In this document: in pieces, positions 1 through 5,405 of the stretch | Layout of the letters: the number at the start of each line of letters is the position of its first letter | How positions within the stretch are numbered: position 1 is the stretch's first letter | Notes under the pieces: generated by a model | What the model saw: only the letters and a program-made list of their open reading frames with translations | The model's database searches: none | What the model was told of the DNA's origin: nothing | NCBI GenBank assembly: GCA_900313435.1 | Contig: OMRF01000001.1 | Coordinates: 1-6,841 of the forward strand | Origin: an uncultured Lachnospiraceae bacterium | GTDB lineage: Bacteria > Bacillota > Clostridia > Lachnospirales > Lachnospiraceae | DNA length: 6,841 bases | Reading direction: 5' to 3' | Position numbers and translations under genes: made by a program

Positions 1-7
1 AAAAATT

Positions 8-55
8 AAAGGTAATATGTTACATTTTTCGAAATTAATGTAACACATTACCTTT
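8..55. terminator. AT-rich 19-bp inverted repeat, probable (bidirectional) terminator
   Basis: The arms at 8-26 and 37-55 are complementary at 18 of 19 positions, with a 10-nt loop (27-36) that contains the small palindrome TTTCGAAA. The one imperfect pair (17 with 46) becomes a G-U wobble in leftward RNA but an A-C mismatch in rightward RNA, so the hairpin fits leftward transcription slightly better. Leftward, the stem is followed by AATTTTT; rightward, a T run at 53-57 ends the stem. It lies about 70 nt past the aldo/keto reductase stop, as expected for the terminator of that operon. An operator for a gene left of the window is the main alternative, since the stem is AT-rich and contains the TGTTACA/TGTAACA dyad. 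Confidence 0.5.
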
Positions 56-70
56 TTCGTGTCAAGATTA

Positions 71-104
71 TTTTGGACCCCCGGGACTGTCCCGGGGGTC
101 CAAA
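71..104. repeat. GC-rich palindromic repeat, copy 1 (perfect)
   Basis: Positions 72-87 and 89-104 are perfectly complementary 16-base arms around a single T at 88. This is one of two perfect copies, with the GGGACTGTCCC centre. It lies 22 nt downstream of the aldo/keto reductase stop codon. A degenerate right half (104-120, ending GGGGGTCTA) follows in tandem and matches 86-102 at 13 of 17 positions. There is no T run after the hairpin in the leftward direction, so on its own it is not a classic intrinsic terminator; RNA processing or 3'-end protection is possible. Confidence 0.85.
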
Positions 105-126
105 CTGTGTAGGGGGTCTATTTCAC

Positions 127-1056
127 TTAAGGCAGAAATTTCCCTGCTGCCAGATAAAGCGCATACCAATCATGATGCGAGAGTTTCACATCTGATGCAG
201 CGCACGCATCCTCTATGTGCTTCGGATTCATGGTTCCGATTATTGCCTGCATCTTCGCCGGATGTCTTAGTATCCACGCGATAGCTATCGCGGTCTTTGA
301 CACATTCTCCCGCTCTGCCAGTTCGGAAAGGGTATTATTCAGCTCAGGGAAGTCCGGATTATCTATAAATGTTCCGCCAAACATGCCAACCTGTAACGGC
401 GACCATGCCTGGATGGTGATATCGTTCAATCTGCAATAATCAAGACAATTACCGTCACGATTTATGGAAAAGTCCGTGGTCTTATTGTTCATGTAAAGAG
501 CCTGATCTATAAGCTGCGACTGTTCAAGCGAAAGCTGAACCTGATTGATGATGAGCGGCTGTTTAACATACTTTTTCAGAAGTTCGATCTGCATGGGAAC
601 CAGATTGCTCACTCCGAAATAGCGGACTTTGCCGGCGCTTTCCAGTTCATCAAAAGCTTCAGCTACTTCCTCCGGATCATAGAGTACATCCGGTCTGTGC
701 AAAAGCAGTGAATCAAGATATTCTGTGTTCAGTCTGCGAAGACTGTCATTAACACTTGATAAGATAGTCTCTTTCGTCCAGTCAAACTCGTTACGGTCAA
801 TGCACAATCCGCACTTACTCTGAATTATTATTTTTTCTCTGTCAATGCCTGTAAGCGGAAAGGCTTCTCCAAAGCGTATTTCTGCCGCCCCGTTCTCACC
901 GTAGCATGTAGCATGATCATAGAAGTTGATTCCACGATCGTATGCAGTCCTGATGACTTTAGCCGCTTCTTCTTTCGAAAGAGCCGGCAACCGCATACAT
1001 CCCTGTATGATGGCCGAAACATCCTGCGGCCCGTTTGCAATGTTTATGGTCTTCAC
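127..1056 (-). CDS. Aldo/keto reductase (YdhF-like)
   Basis: A 309-aa NAD(P)H-dependent oxidoreductase of the aldo/keto reductase superfamily, expected to fold as a cytosolic (alpha/beta)8 barrel and reduce aldehydes or ketones. The catalytic tetrad is visible: D47 and Y52 in NFYDHATCYG, K81 in QSKCG and H120 in LLLHRPD. Cofactor-barrel motifs follow in order: GVSN (148-151), NQVQLS (171-176), AWSP (217-220) and IIGTMNPKHI (272-281). Length is normal for the family and the overall pattern resembles E. coli YdhF. The start is GTG, fixed by an AGGAGG site 8 nt upstream; no in-frame ATG is better placed. It begins 21 nt after the alcohol dehydrogenase stop, so the two are almost certainly co-transcribed. 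The substrate cannot be told from sequence. Confidence 0.93.
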   Translation of the reverse strand: MKTINIANGPQDVSAIIQGCMRLPALSKEEAAKVIRTAYDRGINFYDHATCYGENGAAEIRFGEAFPLTGIDREKIIIQSKCGLCIDRNEFDWTKETILSSVNDSLRRLNTEYLDSLLLHRPDVLYDPEEVAEAFDELESAGKVRYFGVSNLVPMQIELLKKYVKQPLIINQVQLSLEQSQLIDQALYMNNKTTDFSINRDGNCLDYCRLNDITIQAWSPLQVGMFGGTFIDNPDFPELNNTLSELAERENVSKTAIAIAWILRHPAKMQAIIGTMNPKHIEDACAASDVKLSHHDWYALYLAAGKFLP

Positions 1057-1064
1057 TTCAATGT

Positions 1065-1070
1065 CCTCCT
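1065..1070 (-). promoter_or_regulatory. Ribosome binding site fixing a GTG start
   Basis: The minus strand reads AGGAGG followed by 8 nt and then GTG AAG ACC. This supports the non-ATG start of the aldo/keto reductase. The site lies within the 21-nt gap after the alcohol dehydrogenase stop, so translation of the two genes is probably linked. Confidence 0.75.
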
Positions 1071-1077
1071 CTGCTTC

Positions 1078-2253
1078 CTACACCATCAGTTTATAAATCC
1101 TGGTGCAGTCTTCTTCATTAAGAGTTACAAATCCTGTTATTGTCCCCTCGCGTCCGTTTCCGTGCAGAAGAACATCTACAAGCTTGGGTATGTCTTCTTC
1201 TTTCGCGCCAAGTTCTTCAAAGTTCTTCGGCATACCTATGGAAATAAGGAAATTTCTAAATGCTTCTATTCCTGCTTTTGCGGTAACCTCAGGATGTGCA
1301 AAATCCATCTGACACCCCCATATCCTTACCGCAGCCTGCGCAAACCTCATAACATTGTGGGACATCGTGTAGGAAAACACTGCAGGCATCGTAACTGCAA
1401 GTCCGGCACCGTGGGCACAGTCGTACAGTGCCGACAGTTCATGCTCAATATTATGGCTGTTCCAGTCCTGGCTTCTGCCTACCCCGCAGGAATTATTGTG
1501 TGCCATCGTTCCGGCCCACATTATATTTGCTCTTGCTTCGTAGTTGTCAGGATCACTGATAACCCTCGGTCCTTCATGGATCATTGTAAGCAATAGTCCT
1601 TCAATAAGCCTGTCTGTTACCTCGACTTCTTCTGTGTTGGTAAGATAACGTTCATATAGATGCGCCATTATATCTGTTATTCCTGCTGCGGTCTGATATG
1701 CAGGAAGAGTCTGTGTGAGTGCGGGATTTAAAATACTAAACTTAGGTCTTATAGCATCACCGCTTGCTCCACGCTTGAGCATCCCCTCTTCTTTGGTGAT
1801 AACGGAGTCCGGACTTCCTTCACTTCCCGCCGCTGCGATCGTCAGCACTGTTCCGACACTGAGTGCCTTCTCTACTCTCTTTCCGCTGTAAAAATCCCAG
1901 AAATCCCCGTCATATATTGCACCGGCAGCAATAGCTTTTGATGAATCTATTACGCTTCCTCCGCCGACTGCAAGGATAAAGTCTACATTCTCCTTCTTGC
2001 AAAGATCTATGCCTTCATATACGAGTCCGCTTCGCGGATTGGGCTTAACTCCACCAAGCTCGGTAAAAGCTATCGATTCTTTTGAAAGTGATTCCTTGAT
2101 CCTGTCAAGCAGCCCTGAGCGGACTGCACTTCCTCCACCGTAATGGATCAGCACTTTGCTCCCGCCAAATCTCTTAACATACTCGCCCGCGCTTGTTTCC
2201 GTGTCTTTGCCAAATACAAAGCATGTTGGTGAATAAAACTCGAAATTATTCAT
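1078..2253 (-). CDS. Iron-containing alcohol dehydrogenase (YqhD/BDH type)
   Basis: A 391-aa group III metal-dependent alcohol dehydrogenase that interconverts aldehydes and alcohols with NAD(P)H, resembling E. coli YqhD and clostridial butanol dehydrogenases. The N-terminal FYSPTCFVFGKDTE motif, a glycine-rich turn at 39-42 (GGGS) and GGGSVIDSSKAIA at 97-109 make the cofactor domain. Metal ligands are D194 and H198 (ITDIMAHLYERY), H267 (SHNIEH) and H281 (DCAHGAG), the same positions known for YqhD. The chosen ATG has an AGAGG site 7-8 nt upstream. The frame is open further upstream to 2334, but those 27 codons are read from the palindromic repeat (MDPRDSPGG...) and do not belong to the family. 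It is followed after 21 nt by the aldo/keto reductase. A fermentative or detoxifying aldehyde-reducing role is likely; the substrate is unknown. Confidence 0.95.
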   Translation of the reverse strand: MNNFEFYSPTCFVFGKDTETSAGEYVKRFGGSKVLIHYGGGSAVRSGLLDRIKESLSKESIAFTELGGVKPNPRSGLVYEGIDLCKKENVDFILAVGGGSVIDSSKAIAAGAIYDGDFWDFYSGKRVEKALSVGTVLTIAAAGSEGSPDSVITKEEGMLKRGASGDAIRPKFSILNPALTQTLPAYQTAAGITDIMAHLYERYLTNTEEVEVTDRLIEGLLLTMIHEGPRVISDPDNYEARANIMWAGTMAHNNSCGVGRSQDWNSHNIEHELSALYDCAHGAGLAVTMPAVFSYTMSHNVMRFAQAAVRIWGCQMDFAHPEVTAKAGIEAFRNFLISIGMPKNFEELGAKEEDIPKLVDVLLHGNGREGTITGFVTLNEEDCTRIYKLMV

Positions 2254-2282
2254 AAAGCATCCTCTCTTTCGATCGTAGAAAA

Positions 2283-2300
2283 TTTTGGACCCCGTGCCTC
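2283..2300. repeat. Degenerate half copy of the palindromic repeat
   Basis: TTTTGGACCCC at 2283-2293 repeats the left arm of the full copy that begins at 2302, 19 nt downstream. The remainder (GTGCCTCG) has diverged. It sits 30 nt upstream of the alcohol dehydrogenase start, within its leader. Confidence 0.6.
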
Positions 2301-2301
2301 G

Positions 2302-2333
2302 TTTTGGACCCCCGGGACTGTCCCGGGGGTCCA
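2302..2333. repeat. GC-rich palindromic repeat, copy 2 (perfect)
   Basis: Positions 2305-2318 and 2320-2333 are perfectly complementary 14-base arms around T2319; the sequence is identical to copy 1 over this span. It lies in the 91-nt gap between the cyclase stop and the alcohol dehydrogenase start, and would fold in the leader of the latter. On the minus strand its outer end forms ATGGACCCC, in frame with the alcohol dehydrogenase, giving a false upstream start at 2334. Confidence 0.85.
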
Positions 2334-2344
2334 TTGTACGAAAC

Positions 2345-2983
2345 CTAATACAATGTACCCCTAACCACGTTCCGGGGGTCCATCAGCGTCGCCCTGCAAG
2401 GCGCCCCATCCGCTCCCCCAAGATTAAGCGGCGCAGCATTAAGAATATAATCCCCCTCCGGGACTTCAGCAAGCCTGATTCCCTCCAGCAGAACGATCTC
2501 CGCCCCAAGCATGATCAGATGGACTTCTACTGGCGAATCCTCCGGACCGACCGTCTGCGATTCATTCCCAAAAAGCTTGATCTGCTCTTTTGCAAATGCT
2601 TCAGCCGCCTCTTTGGTAACTACAGCTTTCCCTTTTATCAGAATTCTTTCTGCCGAAGCAGGATTGCACTCCTTTGCCGCTTTCATTATTCTTCTCGCGT
2701 CATCCGCCGAGATATCTCCGGTGTGTTCCGCAACATAAGCATATCCAATGAATCTGTCCAAATGCATCTGATCGATCGTTTTTCCATCCTCATAAAAGTG
2801 GAAAGGCGCATCCACGTGTGTTCCGTTATGGTTGCACATTTTCAGATCAGACAGGTTGCATACCGCGCCATCCTTTATGCTCATAAGGATCTTTTTTTCC
2901 GGGCTTGGGTCACCGGGAAAAACACTGCAGCTGAAAACTTCCTGCGAAATGTCATAAATCTTTAGTTGATCTGGTGCATGCAT
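2345..2983 (-). CDS. Cyclase family / kynurenine formamidase-like metal hydrolase
   Basis: A 212-aa protein of the cyclase/KynB family (metal-dependent amidohydrolases such as arylformamidase). The signature HNGTHVDAPFHF is at 52-63, with H52, H56 and D58 as expected metal ligands and H62 as the catalytic histidine. A second region, SPVEVHLIMLGAEIVLLEG (150-168), supplies H155 and E168, which match the later metal/active-site positions of the family. APLNLGGADGAPCRA (184-198) is the usual C-terminal motif. The start is the ATG at 2983, preceded by AAAGGAG about 11 nt upstream; the longer frame to 3049 is repeat-derived. The last 12 residues (MDPRNVVRGTLY) are encoded by a copy of the palindromic repeat, so the native C-terminus has been replaced or extended. 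The active-site region is intact. Whether it acts on N-formylkynurenine is unknown; no tryptophan-catabolism gene is nearby. Confidence 0.92.
   Translation of the reverse strand: MHAPDQLKIYDISQEVFSCSVFPGDPSPEKKILMSIKDGAVCNLSDLKMCNHNGTHVDAPFHFYEDGKTIDQMHLDRFIGYAYVAEHTGDISADDARRIMKAAKECNPASAERILIKGKAVVTKEAAEAFAKEQIKLFGNESQTVGPEDSPVEVHLIMLGAEIVLLEGIRLAEVPEGDYILNAAPLNLGGADGAPCRATLMDPRNVVRGTLY
2354..2382 (-). repeat. Palindromic repeat, copy 3 (degenerate, inside the cyclase gene)
   Basis: This 29-nt stretch matches copy 6 (5424-5452) at 24 of 29 positions and keeps the right-half core GTTCCGGGGGTCCA. It is translated as the cyclase C-terminal tail. With the edge of copy 2 it also forms a larger inverted repeat (2326-2338 with 2349-2361, one mismatch), with the cyclase stop codon in the loop. 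Confidence 0.75.
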
Positions 2984-3013
2984 TTTTTGTTTCACTCCTT
3001 TCTGGGGAATAGA

Positions 3014-3041
3014 TGGACCCTGACCCCGTCCCGGGGATCCA
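3014..3041 (-). repeat. Palindromic repeat, copy 4 (imperfect)
   Basis: It begins TGGACCCTGACCCC and ends GTCCCGGGGATCCA (3028-3041), the shared core with one change. It lies 4 nt past the stop of the NimA-like gene and 30 nt before the cyclase start. The asymmetric left half shows it points the same way as copies 3, 5 and 6. Confidence 0.8.
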
Positions 3042-3045
3042 TTCC

Positions 3046-3513
3046 TCATTTCGCCTTACAAGATATCTTATCAATATCTACTCTATAAACGGCCACTGTA
3101 TTCAGCATTTCCTCAGAATATCGCCATTCAGTCTTACCGGATGTCTGTAGCATCAAACAATTGAGGCCTTTGAGCTTTTCTTCCCGGTCCCCGACAATAG
3201 AAATCTTACCGGTTCCTACAACACTCTGAAATTTTGCCGAGAAATCACATGCAACATCGCTCTCCAATAGTTCATAGTTCCCGTCAATCTCAATCCCGAT
3301 ATTGGGAGATCTCTTGCTTAGTTCATACTTGCGCCCGGCTTTAGCGCCATGGAAATAGAACACATACTTGTCTGATTCTATTATATATCCATAATTTACC
3401 GGAACGATATAAATCTCTCCGTTGTCATTGAAAGCGATCCTCATAATCTGTTCTTTGGCAATAAACGCTTCTATCGATTTCTCATCCGTTATTTCTCTAT
3501 CACTTCTTCGCAT
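3046..3513 (-). CDS. NimA-like / pyridoxamine 5'-phosphate oxidase-family flavoprotein
   Basis: A 155-aa split-barrel flavin-binding protein related to nitroimidazole-resistance (Nim) proteins and the pyridoxamine phosphate oxidase fold. It starts MRRSDREITD, a typical opening for this group. IYIVPVNYGY (34-43), YVFYFHGAKAGRK (50-62) and GTGKI (100-104) are the barrel strands and flavin-contact segments expected in the family. Length is normal. It is probably cytosolic and dimeric, using FMN or a related cofactor in an unknown reduction; presence of the gene does not show drug resistance. The ATG at 3513 has a GAGGA site 8 nt upstream. The frame stays open to 3573 through a repeat (MVMDPRDGGGV...), which is not part of the family. 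Only copy 4 of the repeat separates it from the cyclase. Confidence 0.88.
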   Translation of the reverse strand: MRRSDREITDEKSIEAFIAKEQIMRIAFNDNGEIYIVPVNYGYIIESDKYVFYFHGAKAGRKYELSKRSPNIGIEIDGNYELLESDVACDFSAKFQSVVGTGKISIVGDREEKLKGLNCLMLQTSGKTEWRYSEEMLNTVAVYRVDIDKISCKAK

Positions 3514-3538
3514 CTGCAATATCCTCTGTTTCCATTTG

Positions 3539-3566
3539 TGGACACCACCCCCGTCCCGGGGGTCCA
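3539..3566 (-). repeat. Palindromic repeat, copy 5 (imperfect)
   Basis: It reads TGGACACCACCCCC followed by the exact core GTCCCGGGGGTCCA (3553-3566). On the minus strand it starts immediately after the TGA stop of the small reading frame at 3567-3938 (TGA-TGGACC). It ends 25 nt before the NimA-like start, so it forms most of that intergenic gap. Confidence 0.82.
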
Positions 3567-3938
3567 TCACCAATTTTTTGGATTTAGTAAATATAATGCC
3601 GTAGGTTTATATTCCTCCGGTACCTTGTCTATGTTCTTTTCCAATATTTCATAAGGTCCTTCAGTGTAAGCCTCCAGCAAATGAAACGCTTCCTCAACTA
3701 TACCCATGTTATCATCTGTAACGGTTATTCTCTGCAGGAGTTCGACCAGCGGCTTTTGTATTGCCGAAAGATCCTTTTTGTAGTACGGATCCATATACCA
3801 GTCAAGACAGTATAGAAGCCTTTCTTTGGAATGAATGTCACCTCCGGTTAATACTGCTTCTATTGCCTCTATCCCGGCTTTTATTGTATTAAAGTGCAAG
3901 CCCGGTTTTCTCAATAAGTTCATCCAGAGAACGTACAT
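3567..3938 (-). CDS. Small helical protein of unknown function, possibly a 5'-truncated remnant
   Basis: I do not recognise this 123-aa frame. From residue 15 on it looks like genuine protein: alternating charged and hydrophobic helices (IKAGIEAIEAVL, KPLVELLQRI, MGIVEEAFHLLEAY) without a signal peptide or membrane segment. Its first 16 codons overlap the end of the anti-sigma gene in another frame, and none of the possible starts (ATG at 3938 or 3923, or later TTG) has a clear ribosome binding site; an in-frame stop lies just upstream. A strong GGAGGTGA exists further in, near 3850, but no start codon follows it. The likeliest readings are a gene whose 5' end was lost and joined to the anti-sigma gene, or a small gene translated by coupling. 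It ends exactly where repeat copy 5 begins. Confidence 0.45.
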   Translation of the reverse strand: MYVLWMNLLRKPGLHFNTIKAGIEAIEAVLTGGDIHSKERLLYCLDWYMDPYYKKDLSAIQKPLVELLQRITVTDDNMGIVEEAFHLLEAYTEGPYEILEKNIDKVPEEYKPTALYLLNPKNW

Positions 3939-4866
3939 TTCTGCCGCAGTTCTTTATATCTTCACCAAAGAATGTACTTGCTCCCTCGGCAGTGATCGTC
4001 CGCGTTTTTTCCGCCCCTTCGCTTTGATATATAAAGGTAACATGATCCAAATTTCCGATCAATCCGACTATCACGCGTCCAAAAGCATCCATATCCTGTT
4101 CTTTTTGGGAAAGCTTCTCTGCCGGGATCTCCTCTGAAAGTATTATTTTCCAACCATACGGCTCTTCTGCTGTCTCAAGCTCGTTAGTAAATGCACCAAG
4201 AAATGATCCAAGGTTCAGCGCATTTGCCGTCCGGATATTTGCCGGCATATCACCGACATAATCGTGCCTGGTGGCAAAAAAATCAGACGCCAGAGTAGAA
4301 ACCGTTGCTCCGTCTGACCATATGATCCTGCTGCCGATCCTGACTTCTTTAATAGTTTCTGAAGCAGTATAACTTCCATTCAGAGGTCCTTTGTGGAACA
4401 GGCTTGCTAAAACGGTGCGGGCCTTAAGCGTAACCACTCCGTTATCCTCTGCATATTCAAGTGAAGCGACAGCATTTCCGCTTTCGATCGGCACCGCTGT
4501 GAAATCAAGCTCATTATCCACTACATTCAGGTTCGTCGCAGTCCAGTTTAGATCATTCTTTGTCCCCACAGCAAATATCCGCAGGGCGATTACCACAATG
4601 ATCAGCAGAAGCGCTGCGGCAATACTTCCGAAAAGGATCCAGCGGTTTCTTTTTCTGTTTTTCTTTAAGAAATCAATCTCCTGCTTATCTTCCGGTGAAA
4701 TATTTATATCCCCTATGGGATCGCCTCTCATCGAAGCCAGAACTTTACTGCACTTCTCGCAGCCATTAAGATGCTCTTCAATAACCGCATTGGTCTTCTC
4801 ACTCGTGAGCTTCTCAATATAAGAAGGGAACAGATCCTGTACTACTTCGCAATCTATCCGGTTCAT
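3889..4866 (-). CDS. Membrane anti-sigma factor with zinc-finger (zf-HC2) domain
   Basis: A 325-aa single-pass membrane protein expected to bind and restrain the ECF sigma factor encoded directly upstream. The N-terminal cytoplasmic domain carries the zf-HC2/ZAS pattern: C6, then H32-x3-C36-x2-C39 (EEHLNGCEKC). A basic stretch (KKNRKRNR, about 68-75) precedes one membrane helix at about 76-99, giving an N-in topology. The remaining 225 residues are predicted to lie outside and probably sense an envelope signal; the end (VTFIYQSEGAEKTRTIT, then GEDIKNCG) resembles DUF4825-type domains, a tentative match. I chose the ATG at 4866 over the TTG one codon earlier, because AAAGGA sits 9 nt upstream and the ATG overlaps the sigma stop (TGATG), a standard coupled arrangement. 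Confidence 0.87.
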   Translation of the reverse strand: MNRIDCEVVQDLFPSYIEKLTSEKTNAVIEEHLNGCEKCSKVLASMRGDPIGDINISPEDKQEIDFLKKNRKRNRWILFGSIAAALLLIIVVIALRIFAVGTKNDLNWTATNLNVVDNELDFTAVPIESGNAVASLEYAEDNGVVTLKARTVLASLFHKGPLNGSYTASETIKEVRIGSRIIWSDGATVSTLASDFFATRHDYVGDMPANIRTANALNLGSFLGAFTNELETAEEPYGWKIILSEEIPAEKLSQKEQDMDAFGRVIVGLIGNLDHVTFIYQSEGAEKTRTITAEGASTFFGEDIKNCGRNVRSLDELIEKTGLAL

Positions 4867-5345
4867 CAATCCACATCCTTTCTCAACATTTTCTTTGCCC
4901 GATAGAAGGTCACGCGGGCCCAGTTCTCGCTATTCCCATGCACCTCGCCAATTTCCTTAAAGGAAAGTCCGCCCAGTGCTCTCAGATAGATGACCTCCCG
5001 GTAGGGCTCGGCAAGCCCATGCAGCATTTTTAAGAGATCAATATTCGAGATCCGGTCGATCGCGACATTTTCCGCGGAATCTTCCTGAAGGTTTTGCGCT
5101 TCAGATTCTTCAAGTTCCTCCATTTCAGGATGCTTTCTTTGGTAGGTGAGAAGTACATTTTTTGCAATAGCGCACAGCCATGTAGACAGCTTACAGCTTT
5201 CATCATAGCGGTCTATGCTCCTTATCGCCTGATAAAAGGTCTCCTGCGTCAGTTCTTCCGCCAGATCATCATTCGCTGTGCGCGCCAGCAGAAAATGATA
5301 AACCGTCTTTGCGTAGCGTTGGTATATCTCGTCCATGGACTGCAA
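4866..5345 (-). CDS. ECF-type RNA polymerase sigma factor
   Basis: A 159-aa extracytoplasmic-function sigma-70 family protein. Region 2 covers about residues 8-72, with DLAEELTQETFYQAI and STWLCAIAKN for core binding and -10 recognition. An acidic linker (73-95) follows, then region 4 (about 103-155), with the helix-turn-helix LSFKEIGEVHGNSENWARV (127-145) for -35 recognition. There is no region 1.1 or 3, as usual for ECF factors. Its partner is the overlapping anti-sigma gene. The start shown is TTG at 5345, placed 7 nt after the core of a perfect AAAGGAGGTGA. An ATG at 5336 with AGGAG 9 nt upstream is an almost equally good alternative and would shorten the protein by three residues. Autoregulation is usual for such pairs, but I see no clear promoter motif. 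Confidence 0.93.
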   Translation of the reverse strand: MQSMDEIYQRYAKTVYHFLLARTANDDLAEELTQETFYQAIRSIDRYDESCKLSTWLCAIAKNVLLTYQRKHPEMEELEESEAQNLQEDSAENVAIDRISNIDLLKMLHGLAEPYREVIYLRALGGLSFKEIGEVHGNSENWARVTFYRAKKMLRKDVD

Positions 5346-5360
5346 CTCCTCACCTCCTTT
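5346..5360 (-). promoter_or_regulatory. Double ribosome binding site before the sigma gene
   Basis: The minus strand carries AAAGGAGGTGA (5350-5360) directly abutting AGGAG (5346-5350). The first is optimally spaced for the TTG at 5345, the second for the ATG at 5336. The first matches the full anti-Shine-Dalgarno sequence, so strong translation is expected. Confidence 0.65.
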
Positions 5361-5405
5361 CCGTCGGTTTCATATAGTTAATGCGGATTCAACCTTTTTC
5401 GTTAC

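Noticed and set aside
913..1596. Long plus-strand open frame opposite the two reductase genes
   Set aside because: It is antisense to two clear enzyme genes, has a cysteine/arginine-rich composition without domain features, and spans their junction.
2254..2334. N-terminal extension of the alcohol dehydrogenase beginning MDPRDSPGG
   Set aside because: It is translated from the palindromic repeat; the family N-terminus and a good ribosome binding site are at 2253, and metal-ligand numbering matches YqhD from that start.
2285..2965. Plus-strand open frame opposite the cyclase
   Set aside because: It is a shadow of the cyclase coding sequence, starts in the repeat and shows no recognisable motifs.
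2984..3049. N-terminal extension of the cyclase to an ATG at 3049 overlapping the NimA-like stop
   Set aside because: The ATGA overlap looks attractive, but the extension runs through repeat copy 4 and there is a ribosome binding site for the ATG at 2983.
4391..4822. Plus-strand open frame opposite the anti-sigma gene
   Set aside because: It is a serine/arginine/phenylalanine-rich shadow of the membrane-segment codons.
5361..5405. Possible autoregulated promoter before the sigma gene (TTGTAA, TTGAATCC, CTATATG elements)
   Set aside because: Spacings fit neither a sigma-A nor a standard ECF promoter, so I do not call one, although a promoter is expected after the terminator.
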